A program made the position numbers and the translations under genes. A DNA stretch of 64,000 nt from contig JAHBXT010000001.1 of assembly GCA_019636385.1 (NCBI GenBank), forward strand, positions 434,001-498,000, given 5' to 3'. Positions within the stretch are counted from its first letter, which is position 1. Each line of letters starts with the position of its first letter. The DNA is from Pirellulaceae bacterium (GTDB lineage Bacteria > Planctomycetota > Planctomycetia > Pirellulales > Pirellulaceae). This document shows positions 8,734 to 17,812 of the stretch, piece after piece. Under the pieces are notes generated by a model. The model had not been told where the DNA came from and did not search any database. It saw nothing but the letters and a program-made list of their open reading frames with translations.

Positions 8734-10740
8734 CTACTGCAACTGGAAATTCACCGAATAGGGATGAATGTCGAGCGTGTTCTCAATCATGCGCTGTTCC
8801 ATTTCGGCTGTCGCATTGACAAACCGCATAAAGTAGATGGGCTCCATACGGCTGCGCAATCGCACACTAAGGCGATACGTACCAGGCTCGCTCAATAAAT
8901 GACTGGGGACACGATAGCGAGCGATCTTGTTGCCCAGCGGGGGAATTGAATGCGCTTCCATGCGAATCAAGGGAGGATGGTTCAGCACGCTGATGGGTTG
9001 GGCTCCAGGGCGCAAGAACGGCAATTGATCAATGTCCACGTTGATTGGCAAATACATCTCTCGATCGGTGCCTTTGACTCCAGTAATCAGAAACTGCGTC
9101 TGCAGGTTGAATAGTTGTTTGTCCGCAGGAATGCGCCCCTGAACCACATCAGACGAATGGTTGTTACACAGGTCACCTTGGCTATCCAGATATCCCGATT
9201 CCCAGACACGGCAACCGGATGGACTGATGATGGCCACGTTCAGCCACAATTGCGGTTGAGCGCCCAACGAGCCGCTGGGCATATTGTGACCTTCGCTAGT
9301 GTTATGTACTACAAAATGAAAATCCAGGTCCTTGCCTAGCCTCGGTGGATGCTTGAAGAACGGCCCATCGACTTGCGAGCCAGCCTCCATGACGGCCACC
9401 GACGATTGGCGTTTGATTTGCAGTAATTGCAGATTGTTATCAACGACCTTCCGCGCATCACGCCGCTCGTCGCTTGAACGCCACGGTTGGGGGTAGTCAA
9501 TCTGTCTGGAATAGGGTTGCTGTTCGAATCCATCCGTTCCCCAACCGGCCCGCCAATCGAAACTCAGCCAATCGTCGACTGACCAACGCAGCGATTGTTC
9601 GTTGTGCGGAAAAAGACCGGGATGGCTGATGGGTGTGATCGGCCCCCAAAACATATGATTGGCATGTTTGCGTGGCTCGTTGACTGGCTTACCACCGATC
9701 TCCGCGACGTGCGCTACTGCATAACCAGCGGGTTTACCAGGGACCAGTCCCATGTGGCAGTCTTGGCAGCTAACGCCTTTTTTACATGCCGGACCAGCCC
9801 GATACTGAGCCCAAACGACCTCCAGTGCGATGCCTGGATGGACGGCTACCTGATGACACGAGGCGCAGTAGGATGAATCACTCAGTTGATCGAAGCGGAT
9901 AGCGTCCAAGTGAATCTGCTGGCCAGTTCCTTTGTCATTGGGATCGGTCTTGATCTTGTATTTTTCCTTCTCCGACAGCGCCTTTATCAAACCTTCGCCG
10001 TAGCTAGCACCGTACACCGGGTCGAAAATGCTGCCCGGCTCAATTCGTCGTTCACCATTGTGCCGATTGTAGGCCTCACGGACTCGGTGACAGACCACAC
10101 AGGTGACGCCTTCGCGCAGCACGTGTTCGTAGTCAACTACCGAACTCTCGCGAGGAAAACAGACGTGCATGGCGACCGGAGCATGACAACGCATGCAAAA
10201 GGTGCCCAACGTGCCAGTACTCAATTGCGTTAGCGCCATTTCGAACTTGTGAAACATGGGCGAAATCCCAGCATAGGCATGTGCGCTGGTCCGCCATTCT
10301 TCATAGACACGCGGATGGCATTTCGCGCAGGTCAGCGCTGATGGGTAGAGGTTCTCCAGGAAAACATCGATATGCGGGTCTCGCCCGTCAGGAACACCAT
10401 TGCGGAGTGGTAATTCGGCAGTATGCTGCGAACGTACACCACCGGTTTCGGGCCCCATGTTTTCCAGTTCAGTGAGTGCTTCATCCGCAGCGGTAGGTGA
10501 CCCTGCGAGCCGTTCACTGGTACTCACAGGGCGTGCTAAAGTCAGTGGCTGTGCGCGATGGAGCGTACCTGACCCTTGCGTCTGGACGGGTGTCGGCAAA
10601 GCTCGCAAATCGGGATACAGCACCGGCTGCTGGGCGTGCGCCACCTCGACCGTCAACAACCAGTACCAGACTAGCGCGCAGGCATACAGCGCTGATCCAT
10701 TGCTCTTCGCGTCCGCATTTGCTAGCCCGTTTCCAATCAT
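8734..10740 (-). CDS. Exported pentahaem c-type cytochrome (cytochrome c554-like)
   Basis: 668 residues. An N-terminal signal peptide (MIGNGLANADAKSNGSALYA, then a hydrophobic core ending at VAHAQQ) directs export. Five CXXCH haem-binding motifs are visible: CAKCH, CMRCH, CVVCH, CASCH and CQDCH, spread over roughly residues 130-330. The arrangement resembles the cytochrome c554/multihaem family. The remaining 340 residues have no haem motif and look like a beta-rich domain ('HNTSEGHNMPSGSLGAQPQL'), where His/Met residues could be ligands. It probably acts in periplasmic electron transfer; the donor and acceptor are not shown by the sequence. The downstream neighbour is a beta-barrel protein. 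The 315-base gap upstream separates it from a divergent gene. Confidence 0.85.
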   Translation of the reverse strand: MIGNGLANADAKSNGSALYACALVWYWLLTVEVAHAQQPVLYPDLRALPTPVQTQGSGTLHRAQPLTLARPVSTSERLAGSPTAADEALTELENMGPETGGVRSQHTAELPLRNGVPDGRDPHIDVFLENLYPSALTCAKCHPRVYEEWRTSAHAYAGISPMFHKFEMALTQLSTGTLGTFCMRCHAPVAMHVCFPRESSVVDYEHVLREGVTCVVCHRVREAYNRHNGERRIEPGSIFDPVYGASYGEGLIKALSEKEKYKIKTDPNDKGTGQQIHLDAIRFDQLSDSSYCASCHQVAVHPGIALEVVWAQYRAGPACKKGVSCQDCHMGLVPGKPAGYAVAHVAEIGGKPVNEPRKHANHMFWGPITPISHPGLFPHNEQSLRWSVDDWLSFDWRAGWGTDGFEQQPYSRQIDYPQPWRSSDERRDARKVVDNNLQLLQIKRQSSVAVMEAGSQVDGPFFKHPPRLGKDLDFHFVVHNTSEGHNMPSGSLGAQPQLWLNVAIISPSGCRVWESGYLDSQGDLCNNHSSDVVQGRIPADKQLFNLQTQFLITGVKGTDREMYLPINVDIDQLPFLRPGAQPISVLNHPPLIRMEAHSIPPLGNKIARYRVPSHLLSEPGTYRLSVRLRSRMEPIYFMRFVNATAEMEQRMIENTLDIHPYSVNFQLQ

Positions 10741-11055
10741 CCGATCACTTACTTAATGCTGGCATTACTAGATTCGCGCAACTGCTCGCTGACGGCACGT
10801 AATCGTAACTATCGGAATGTTGCGCGGCAGAATTGATGCAATTGCGATTTTGAGAACAGTCAGTATCTAGGTACTGACCAGTTCAACCATTAAAGTCAGT
10901 CTCAAGTCGCTTTCAGATGTGCATCGCCAGCCAGCCAACTGCTCAGAATGTGACTTAGACTTCTGGTGGTGCATTGCTAGCGCTAGCAATGCCCGGCAAT
11001 GCCTACAGTCGGGCGGACACAGCTACAATAATTGATTTGAGCCACGGAGCCCAGC
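10741..11055. other. Divergent intergenic region
   Basis: This gap lies between the divergent cytochrome and small membrane protein genes and should hold both promoters. I could not identify convincing -35/-10 boxes. Its only clear structure is the 22-bp perfect palindrome listed separately. No small ORF with a ribosome site was found. Confidence 0.5.
10971..10992. repeat. 22-bp perfect palindrome between divergent genes
   Basis: GCATTGCTAGC is followed immediately by its exact reverse complement, GCTAGCAATGC, with no spacer. It sits about 64 bases before the start of the small membrane protein gene and about 230 bases from the cytochrome start. There is no T-run after it, so it does not look like a terminator; a dimeric regulator site is possible but unproven. 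Confidence 0.6.
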
Positions 11056-11526
11056 ATGAATAAAGATCGCAGTCTCCCTTTCCGATGTCAGGTAGCGCCG
11101 GAAAACGCCTCTGCAATTATCAAAATGGGTCGCCGACAGATGGCATGCCAAGTTGTCGACGTATCACGCGAAGACTTTCACGTACAACTGACACGGCGCA
11201 AAATAAATTCGCTTTCGCGAGCCAAGCGACTCGAGGTGCATTACAATTCCGAACGCTGGCAGGTGGAATTTTCTGGTCTCGCCAACATGCGGGGGGACAG
11301 CGCGTATCTAACGCGAGTCAAAGAGCTGACGCAGGAAACAAAACCTTCGGCATGGATGACGCTGCTACGTCCGCAAGCCAACTCATACGCGGACCCTCGC
11401 TTTACAGCCTGCGTGATTTTGGCCATCATTGCCGCCTGCTTGGCTTTGCCAGGCTTGGGCGACGGCTTGGGGACCGCTCCCAAAGTCAAGAAAGGCGTCC
11501 ACAGCGTCGTCAACAGTTTCAAGTGA
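11056..11526 (+). CDS. Small membrane protein with PilZ-like N-terminal region
   Basis: 156 residues starting at an ATG preceded by 'GGAGCCCAGC'. Residues 1-95 are basic and beta-rich, with 'GRRQMACQVVDVSREDFHVQL', which resembles the RxxxR...DxS core of PilZ domains. The conserved Gly after DxS is not present, so c-di-GMP binding is doubtful. A single transmembrane segment ('FTACVILAIIAACLALPGL') lies near residues 115-133, followed by a short basic tail. A role as a membrane-anchored PilZ-like regulator is only a suggestion. The next gene, apt, follows after about 70 bases on the same strand. Confidence 0.6.
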   Translation: MNKDRSLPFRCQVAPENASAIIKMGRRQMACQVVDVSREDFHVQLTRRKINSLSRAKRLEVHYNSERWQVEFSGLANMRGDSAYLTRVKELTQETKPSAWMTLLRPQANSYADPRFTACVILAIIAACLALPGLGDGLGTAPKVKKGVHSVVNSFK

Positions 11527-11597
11527 GCTGCCCGCAGGCCACCGCTTTTGGTACGCTAGTGGACTATCTTCACCAGTGAACCAGCAGCGGATTTGCC

Positions 11598-12113
11598 ATG
11601 GTAGACCTCAAAGCTTTCGTGCGAGATGTTCCGGATTTTCCCAAGCCAGGCATCCTATTTCGGGACATCACTCCGCTGCTGTCGCAGCCGGATGCCTTTC
11701 GCTGGGCCATCGATCAGTTGGTACAGCGATACATCTCGCAGCACATTGACGCCGTAGTGGCTGTCGAATCTCGAGGCTTCATTTTCGGAGCACCTTTGGC
11801 CATTCAGCTCGGTGCTCGCTTTGTACCAATTCGCAAGCCTGGGAAACTGCCCTATCACACACTCAGCCACGGTTATGACCTGGAATATGGCAGCGATACG
11901 CTAGAGATTCACCGTGACTCACTTGAGTCAGGCTGGCGTGTGCTAATTGTAGATGATCTTCTGGCAACAGGCGGCACAATCCAAGCCTGCCTCAGGCTGC
12001 TATCGCACTTTTCGATCGAAGTCGTCGAATGCGCCTTTTGTATTCACTTGGCCTTTTTGGAGGGCCAGCGGCGCCTGAATCCACACCCGGTCTTCAGCTT
12101 GCTGACGTATTAG
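11598..12113 (+). CDS. apt: Adenine phosphoribosyltransferase
   Basis: 171 residues, the usual length. Apt converts adenine and PRPP to AMP in cytosolic purine salvage. The protein starts with the family signature 'VRDVPDFPKPGILFRDITPL'. It has the flexible-loop region 'ESRGFIFGAPLA' and 'RKPGKLP', and the PRPP-binding motif 'VLIVDDLLATGGTIQA'. All are intact. The start at 11598 follows a weak ribosome site. The gene is convergent with the DUF1552 gene across about 130 bases; I see no clear terminator hairpin with a T-run there. Confidence 0.95.
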   Translation: MVDLKAFVRDVPDFPKPGILFRDITPLLSQPDAFRWAIDQLVQRYISQHIDAVVAVESRGFIFGAPLAIQLGARFVPIRKPGKLPYHTLSHGYDLEYGSDTLEIHRDSLESGWRVLIVDDLLATGGTIQACLRLLSHFSIEVVECAFCIHLAFLEGQRRLNPHPVFSLLTY

Positions 12114-12244
12114 CAACTCTTCGTAGCGACGCCCGCCGGAGCGTGGAAGGCTGTACCCATCCACAGGCTGACGACCGCAGCGACATTCCCACAGTCTGGC
12201 GACCGCAGCTACAAATCGATCCACGGCGTGAGTGCCAGCCGGGC

Positions 12245-13573
12245 CTAAGCCAACTCCAGCTTACCGCTGCTATCACCAAATTGATCAACCCGCACTCCAA
12301 CCGCATCCAGCATGGTCAAGTACAGGTTGTTAAGCGGCGTTTCGCTGGGGTACTGCAAGTGGCTACCGGGAGTCACGTAGCCTCCACCGCTACCGGCCAG
12401 TAGGATCGGCAAGTCATGATGATCGTGACGATTTCCGTCGCGAATGGCTCCACCATAGACAATCAGGCAGTTATCCAGCAGACTGTGCTGGCCGTCGTTG
12501 GTTTCTTTCAATTGATTGACGAAGTACGCAAATTGCTCGATAAAAAACTTGTCAATCAGAGCGATCTTGGCAATCTTCTCAGAGTCGTTTTGATGGTGTG
12601 ACAAATGATGGTGACCCTCGTTGATACCAATCATCGGATAAATTCCGTTGCTGCCTTCATTGCCTAACATGAACGTGGCGATGCGCGTCGTATCGGTCTT
12701 GAATCCCAAAGCTATCACATCGTACATCAACCGCATCCGCTGGCCGATATCCTCAGGCTGTTCAACTGGTCGGTGGCCAGAGATATCGTGCTGGACCGGT
12801 TCCGACAGCCGTTCAATACGCTTTTCAACGTCGCGCACACTACTGAAATACTCATCCAACTTTTGACGATCGGTTTCCCCCATGCGAGATTTCAGTTGCC
12901 GCGCATCGTCGGCTACCAAGTCCAGAATGGAGCGCTGCAATAACAGTTCATCCGTTGACTTGCTTGGTCCACCAGTCCCGAACAGTCGATCGAAGGCCAG
13001 TCGAGGATTAATCTCCTTGGCCATGGGTTGTGAAGCCGAGCGCCACGAAATGTTATTCGAGTAAGCACAGGCATAGCCGCTGTCACAAGCTCCAGCCGCC
13101 TTGCCAGCTTCCGTGCCCAATTCGATCGAAGGCAAGCGACAGTCGCGTCCATAGCCGTCCGCAGCAATTTGATCAGCACTGCGCCCGGCGCGAATTTTGG
13201 CACCGCCAGTTTTCACAGGATGCGCTCCAGTCAAGAAGGCGGCTGCACTGCGTGCGTGATCACCAGGACCATCTCCCAGAGCTCGCGCGTTGACCTGGGC
13301 CAATCCACTCAAAACCGTCAACTGATCCTTCAGGTGGCGCAATGGTTCAAGCGATGGAGTGATCTCCCAATCCCGACCAGGAGTTTTGGGTTGCCACGCA
13401 TCGGGATGCGTACCGTTGGGAAAGAATACCCAGGCCAGTCGAACTGGCTGCTTGACCTGAGGTGCCGCTGCAAAAGCGCTGTGCTTGGGCAACATGGCTT
13501 CCAACCACGGCAGTGCCAGCGCCGCTCCGGTACCACGCAAGAGAGTGCGGCGGGAAAGTTGTGCTCGTGGCAT
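12245..13573 (-). CDS. DUF1552 domain protein, Tat-exported
   Basis: 442 residues. The N-terminus has a twin-arginine signal ('LSRRTLLRGTGAALALPWLE', cleavage after HSAFA). The rest matches the planctomycete DUF1552 family: 'RLAWVFFPNGTHPDAWQP', 'LTVLSGLAQVNA', 'HARSAAAFLTGAHP', 'SADQIAAD', and near the end 'HHDLPILLAGSGGGYVTPG'. The family has an alkaline-phosphatase-like/sulfatase-like fold but no known substrate. These genes almost always follow a DUF1587/1592/1588/1585 cytochrome gene, as here, where the upstream gene ends 66 bases earlier on the same strand. The two probably form an exported complex or pathway of unknown function. Confidence 0.92.
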   Translation of the reverse strand: MPRAQLSRRTLLRGTGAALALPWLEAMLPKHSAFAAAPQVKQPVRLAWVFFPNGTHPDAWQPKTPGRDWEITPSLEPLRHLKDQLTVLSGLAQVNARALGDGPGDHARSAAAFLTGAHPVKTGGAKIRAGRSADQIAADGYGRDCRLPSIELGTEAGKAAGACDSGYACAYSNNISWRSASQPMAKEINPRLAFDRLFGTGGPSKSTDELLLQRSILDLVADDARQLKSRMGETDRQKLDEYFSSVRDVEKRIERLSEPVQHDISGHRPVEQPEDIGQRMRLMYDVIALGFKTDTTRIATFMLGNEGSNGIYPMIGINEGHHHLSHHQNDSEKIAKIALIDKFFIEQFAYFVNQLKETNDGQHSLLDNCLIVYGGAIRDGNRHDHHDLPILLAGSGGGYVTPGSHLQYPSETPLNNLYLTMLDAVGVRVDQFGDSSGKLELA

Positions 13574-13639
13574 GTGGGAACTCCATGAGTCAAAACTGAA
13601 CGGTTTCTGATGTTCGATACAAATGGCACACTAAGGTGC

Positions 13640-16063
13640 CTAGTCCAGCAAGCCGATGTCGCTGGCCTGGGGTTCAGTTCGCCGCTTGGTAAACGGTTCG
13701 CTGGTTACAATGGCGGCTACAAAACTGCTGAAACGATAGTCGTTCTGCCGTGCTGCCTCCAGAATGTCGTCGACTGCACAATTATCATACGGCTCCAGAC
13801 TCCGCCCCAGTGCATACGTTAATAGCTTTTCCCCAAAAAAACGATAGAATTGCGAGCTTTTGTCACGCAATAATTCAATCAGGGCGATCGGGCCGCTAAA
13901 CTCGCGACCATCGGCCAATTGCCCGCTGCTATCCACGGGTAAGCCTGCATCTGTATCTCGCCAGCGTCCGATAGCGTCGAAATTCTCAAAACCCAGGCCC
14001 AGCGGGTCCATCACGTCGTGGCAACTAGCACAACTGGGGTTGGCTCGATGAATGGCCAATTGTTCCCTGAGTGTCAATTGTCTGTGCTCTTTTTGAGTTT
14101 CCTCAAACGCAGGCACATTGGGCGGTGCTGGGGGTGGCGGATCGCCCAGTATTGTTTCCATGATCCACTTGCCACGCTTTACCGGACTGGTTGCAGTGGA
14201 GTTGGAGGTCACAGTCAATACCGAAGCATGAGTCAGCACGCCGCTGCGATTGGCCGGCAGTCCAATACGGACCCACCGGTCCTCATGAAGATAATCGTGA
14301 TCCCGCTCGCGTTTGGATCCGCGATAAATCCCCGGCCCTTCGGCAAACAATTCAGCCGGGTCACGACCTTCAAACGCCACTCCATACAATTCTGCCAAAC
14401 GGGGATTCACAAACGTAAAATCGCCGGTCATCAGCGCTTCGACTGGCAAATCGCGATCCACGATTTCCTGACAGAACATCTCTGTTTCGCGCACGATGGC
14501 TTGTCGCATGCGCTCATTCCACTGCGGAAACAGACCTGAATTGGGCGCCGCATCGCGCAAGTTCTCGAGTCCTAAATACTGGCCGAAAAATCGCTTGACC
14601 AGTGCCGCTGCGCGCGGGTCTTGCAACATCCGTCGGACCTGCTCGGCCAGTACGTCTGGCTGACTCAGTACTCCCTGTTCGGCCACTTCTAACAGCCGAT
14701 CATCGGGCATGCTAGCCCACAAGAAATAACTCAGGCGGCTGGCCAGCGCATAATCATCCAACCCGGCGCCACTGGATAGTGTTTCGACGCGAAACAGAAA
14801 ATGCGGTGACATCAAAATGGCCCGTAGCCCATGGCCAACAGCCTGCTCGAAGGTCATTTCTTTGTCCAACGCCATCTGAACCACGTTAACAACACGCTGC
14901 ACCTCTTCTATCGCGGGCCGACGGCGATAGGCACGGCGGATAATCGGCTCCAGATTGGCTTGTGCTGCCTCCAGTGGCGGCAATTGAGCGTTCGGTCGAA
15001 CCGCCAACAAACGCGAATACGCTTCGGTCACCAACGGTGGACCTTTGAGCGAAATATTTTGGACCTCGACCCGCCGGTCTGGACGCTTCTTCTCCTCTTG
15101 ACCATCGCTCACGAATTGCAATGTGAAACGATGCATACCGGCCGTGAGAATTGTCGTCGCCGACTGCGATTGGCGAAGATTGGTAACGGTAAAAGTCTCC
15201 AATGGTTGATCGTCGACGAACAACGCCACTTGCACCGACGGGCCGCCGGGCACGGAAAACTGCATTCTAGGCTTGATTTCGTACTCACCTTCAGCACACA
15301 TAAACGTTATCGACTGTCGATCACCCAGGAACAAGGTCGGGACTTCCGTCGAGCGACTGGCAAACGATTCGGGCGCCGCCAGGGCTCGCTCGGCAATCAG
15401 CGTAGCCGCCTGCAGGTATTTTTCTAAGTGAATTTGCGACAGCGACAACACGCTGCCTTGATTGTCAAAGCCATCGCCCACTTCATCCGATGGAAAGCCC
15501 GCTAACACCGATGGCTGAAAGTCAATTCCCAACAGGTCGCGAACGGAATTGTCGTATTCGGTATTGTTCAGTCGGCGCACAGTGACTTGGCCAGGATCGT
15601 GAATTTGATCACAATCCACCGTATTCACGCGGCCATGAATCCATTGAGCAATCATCGCCCGTTGCTCAGCGGTTGGCTGCGGATCATGCTCCACGGGAGG
15701 CATCGCACCTATGGCGATCAAACCGCGAATCTGATTCCATCGCGAGCGCTCCTCTGGTAGGGTTGCGTCTGATTCATATAAACCCAAATCGACTCCAGCC
15801 TCGGGACTGTCGCCGCTATGGCATTCGAGGCAATACATTTTCAGAAACGGCCGCACATCACCCTCCCAGGTCGTGGCCGTTGATGGGGCCGCCACAAGCT
15901 TGGTAGCGACCGTCTCCAGACGGTCAAGCGTATCTGGTTGGCCCTTCGCCTGCGTTACGGGCGCTGACTGCGCATCCAGTTGCGACTGCGCCCCAGCCAG
16001 CGGTAGCAGCCATGGGGTTTGGCTCATCCCCGCCAAGCAAACAGCAATGACAAATCGTTTCAT
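13640..16063 (-). CDS. Planctomycete c-type cytochrome with DUF1587/1592/1588/1585 domains
   Basis: 807 residues. It starts with a signal peptide (MKRFVIAVCLAGMSQTPWLL). A first haem motif, CLECH, in 'MYCLECHSGDSPEAG' near residue 75, marks the PSCyt1-type cytochrome segment. Next come DUF1587 ('VTVRRLNNTEYDNSVRDLLG'), a carbohydrate-binding-like beta domain, DUF1592 ('LSYFLWASMPDDRLLEVA'), DUF1588 ('RSGVLTHASVLTVTSNSTAT' with 'RGKWIMETILGDPPPPAPPN') and DUF1585. A second haem motif, CASCH, in 'CASCHDVMDPLGLGFENFD' lies near residue 680. Its partner is the downstream DUF1552 gene. The reaction catalysed is not known for the family; polysaccharide-related oxidation has been proposed but is not shown by the sequence. 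Confidence 0.93.
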   Translation of the reverse strand: MKRFVIAVCLAGMSQTPWLLPLAGAQSQLDAQSAPVTQAKGQPDTLDRLETVATKLVAAPSTATTWEGDVRPFLKMYCLECHSGDSPEAGVDLGLYESDATLPEERSRWNQIRGLIAIGAMPPVEHDPQPTAEQRAMIAQWIHGRVNTVDCDQIHDPGQVTVRRLNNTEYDNSVRDLLGIDFQPSVLAGFPSDEVGDGFDNQGSVLSLSQIHLEKYLQAATLIAERALAAPESFASRSTEVPTLFLGDRQSITFMCAEGEYEIKPRMQFSVPGGPSVQVALFVDDQPLETFTVTNLRQSQSATTILTAGMHRFTLQFVSDGQEEKKRPDRRVEVQNISLKGPPLVTEAYSRLLAVRPNAQLPPLEAAQANLEPIIRRAYRRRPAIEEVQRVVNVVQMALDKEMTFEQAVGHGLRAILMSPHFLFRVETLSSGAGLDDYALASRLSYFLWASMPDDRLLEVAEQGVLSQPDVLAEQVRRMLQDPRAAALVKRFFGQYLGLENLRDAAPNSGLFPQWNERMRQAIVRETEMFCQEIVDRDLPVEALMTGDFTFVNPRLAELYGVAFEGRDPAELFAEGPGIYRGSKRERDHDYLHEDRWVRIGLPANRSGVLTHASVLTVTSNSTATSPVKRGKWIMETILGDPPPPAPPNVPAFEETQKEHRQLTLREQLAIHRANPSCASCHDVMDPLGLGFENFDAIGRWRDTDAGLPVDSSGQLADGREFSGPIALIELLRDKSSQFYRFFGEKLLTYALGRSLEPYDNCAVDDILEAARQNDYRFSSFVAAIVTSEPFTKRRTEPQASDIGLLD

Positions 16064-16073
16064 CAGTTGAAAT

Positions 16074-16439
16074 GGTTTGCAGATTTATTAAGTGTGTCCA
16101 GTAATCGGCGGCGAATTACCCACTATAAATGGCATCATCTTGGGCCAACCGCAGAGAAAGCAGCTCGCACGCTCCGGGTGCGAATTCCTGGCCGCCCGCG
16201 ATGGCTCGCTAACGTCCCCCATTATAACCGGCGTTCTTCGATCCGGACGGGGCAAAGTCCGCTGCCCGGAACTCCCACTGAAATTCTGCGACTCAGGCTG
16301 CTGCCATAATTCAGTCTCCCGGGCTGCGGCCTGAGACGCAAGGCATTCCAAGCTCCGCTTGTCCAGCGGCCGAGGGTGCGGGACGGCCCAACATCAGGCA
16401 TGGGCCAAGCAAAGCTTCGCGGGAAATTGAAAGCTTCGC
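16074..16439. other. Gene-free accessory sequence
   Basis: No reading frame here has a ribosome site or recognisable motif; several short overlapping frames look random. The right end carries the 19-bp tandem duplication and then the 134-bp repeat. I read it as the left margin of the decayed accessory region. Confidence 0.5.
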
Positions 16440-16448
16440 GGGAAATTG
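16411..16448. repeat. Perfect 19-bp tandem duplication
   Basis: AAAGCTTCGCGGGAAATTG occurs twice in direct succession (16411-16429 and 16430-16448). The second copy runs into the left edge of repeat copy A, whose first bases GGGAAATTG are therefore also present in the first unit. This may be a slippage product or a trace of how the repeat joined its target. Confidence 0.85.
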
Positions 16449-16573
16449 CGTCATCTGCCAGCAGCTCGGTGACGACTGAAATCGCGATGCGACGACACGC
16501 CATGTGAACAGCCCCACGGCCAGCTCGCAATTAAGTTATTGTCCGCCCTAGACCTAATTATTTGCTGGCCGTG
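16440..16573 (+). repeat. 134-bp palindromic repeat, copy A
   Basis: The segment is the same length as copy B at 18667-18800 and roughly 84% identical to it by eye, without gaps. Its right 59 bases form an imperfect palindrome. CACGGCCAGC (16515-16524) pairs with GCTGGCCGTG (16564-16573), and an inner AATTA/TAATT pair encloses a loop. Similarity to copy B stops exactly at the final GTG. The left 75 bases are also conserved. No transposase is linked to it, so it looks like a non-autonomous, REPIN- or MITE-like element. This class is an inference. Confidence 0.75.
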
Positions 16574-16603
16574 CGTCTACGCCGACCTCTGACAGTGCCA
16601 TTC

Positions 16604-16732
16604 ATGGGAGGCACCGTACAGTGCCTTAACAAGTCGTTACAACAATTCTTTGAGATTGAAGGCGAGCCGATTGAACTCACCGATGACAGGAAGGGATGGC
16701 GAAGTGCCTTCAAAATACAGCCCGACAGTTAG
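16604..16732 (+). CDS. Short ORF or gene remnant after repeat A
   Basis: A 42-residue frame from an ATG at 16604 to a TAG at 16730. The same frame is open back to GTG at 16571-16573, the last three bases of the palindrome. The encoded sequence has protein-like composition ('FFEIEGEPIELTDDRKGWRS') but matches no family I recognise. No good ribosome site precedes it. It may be the C-terminal end of a gene whose upstream part was replaced by the repeat, or chance. Confidence 0.3.
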   Translation: MGGTVQCLNKSLQQFFEIEGEPIELTDDRKGWRSAFKIQPDS

Positions 16733-16804
16733 GAGAGTTCATTGGCTTTGTTGCCCGTCAGTCGACTACCTGAGTGCGATAACCGCCGCAGCGAACAAGT
16801 AGTC

Positions 16805-17812
16805 TCAGCCGCCGGGTGTTCCCGGCGGTAGGGCATTGGTCACTAGATACGCGGTGTAGGCCACGTAGCCAATGAAGAAAAGAAGCCCTTCCCAGCGGGC
16901 AATCGTCTTACCAGTAAAAAAGATCGGCAAGCACAGGATGGCGACCAAGGTCATGACGGGTATGTCAATTGCGAGCATACCAGGGTTCACCTCCAAACCG
17001 CCGCTGGTCACAAGACTGGCAATACCAAGGATCGCCAGAATATTGTAGATGTTGCTGCCTACCACATTTCCTATCGCAATGTCCCGCTCGCCGCGAATCG
17101 TGGCAACTACAGAGGTTGCGACCTCTGGCATCGAAGTACCTGCCGCGACAATGGTCAATCCAATGACGGTATTGCTCAACCCAAAATACTCTGCCAATCC
17201 CACCGAACCTTGAATAAACCACTTTCCGCCGAAAATCAACAATACTAGGCCTCCGAGCACAAAGCCGACTGACATTAGCAGGGAACTAGCCGCTTTCTCT
17301 TGCGGTTTGATGGCATACTCCTGTTCGAATTCCCGTTGTATCTCACGGGTTTCCTTGCGACTTTTCTGAATCGACCAGATCGTGTAAGCAATAATCAAGG
17401 CCGTAAGCAGCAGTCCATCCAACCATTGCAGCCTGCCATCCAAAGATAGAAGCCACATCAAGATAGAAACCGCGATCATTATCGGTACGTCCAGTCGAAT
17501 CAACTGAGCCGATACCTTCAGCGGCAGAATACAGGCACAAATACCCAATATGAACAAAACATTGAAAATGTTGCTGCCTACGATGTTTGCGACAGCGATA
17601 TCGTCCTGTCCCACCATCCCCGAACGCACGCTCACCACCAACTCAGGCATGCTGGTACCATAGGCAACGATCGTCAACCCGATGACCAGCGGGCTTACGC
17701 CAAACGCCGCCGCCAATTTCGAGGCGCCGCGTACTAGGCCTTCTGCCCCTAGGGAGAGTATCAACAGACCAATCAATAACGTCAGAACGTCCTGCGTCGG
17801 CACGCTTAGCAT
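16805..17812 (-). CDS. Calcium/sodium antiporter (CaCA family, YrbG-like)
   Basis: 335 residues with about ten transmembrane helices, the usual size for prokaryotic Ca2+/Na+:cation antiporters. The two alpha repeats that form the ion site are intact: 'VIGLTIVAYGTSMPELVVS' near residue 45 and 'VIGLTIVAAGTSMPEVATS' near residue 220, each with the GTSMPE core. The central loop is charged. The start ATG at 17812 is preceded by GAGAAG, which sits close. The gene lies between repeat copies A and B, the only intact gene in the accessory region. It may therefore be mobile cargo or simply a survivor; its codon use does not look strikingly different. Confidence 0.93.
   Translation of the reverse strand: MLSVPTQDVLTLLIGLLILSLGAEGLVRGASKLAAAFGVSPLVIGLTIVAYGTSMPELVVSVRSGMVGQDDIAVANIVGSNIFNVLFILGICACILPLKVSAQLIRLDVPIMIAVSILMWLLSLDGRLQWLDGLLLTALIIAYTIWSIQKSRKETREIQREFEQEYAIKPQEKAASSLLMSVGFVLGGLVLLIFGGKWFIQGSVGLAEYFGLSNTVIGLTIVAAGTSMPEVATSVVATIRGERDIAIGNVVGSNIYNILAILGIASLVTSGGLEVNPGMLAIDIPVMTLVAILCLPIFFTGKTIARWEGLLFFIGYVAYTAYLVTNALPPGTPGG

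Noticed and set aside
16515..16573. The 59-bp palindrome as an integron attC site
   Set aside because: Its length and bulged hairpin resemble attC, but the outer ends are CACGGCC/GGCCGTG and not RYYYAAC/GTTRRRY. No integrase gene or cassette series is visible.
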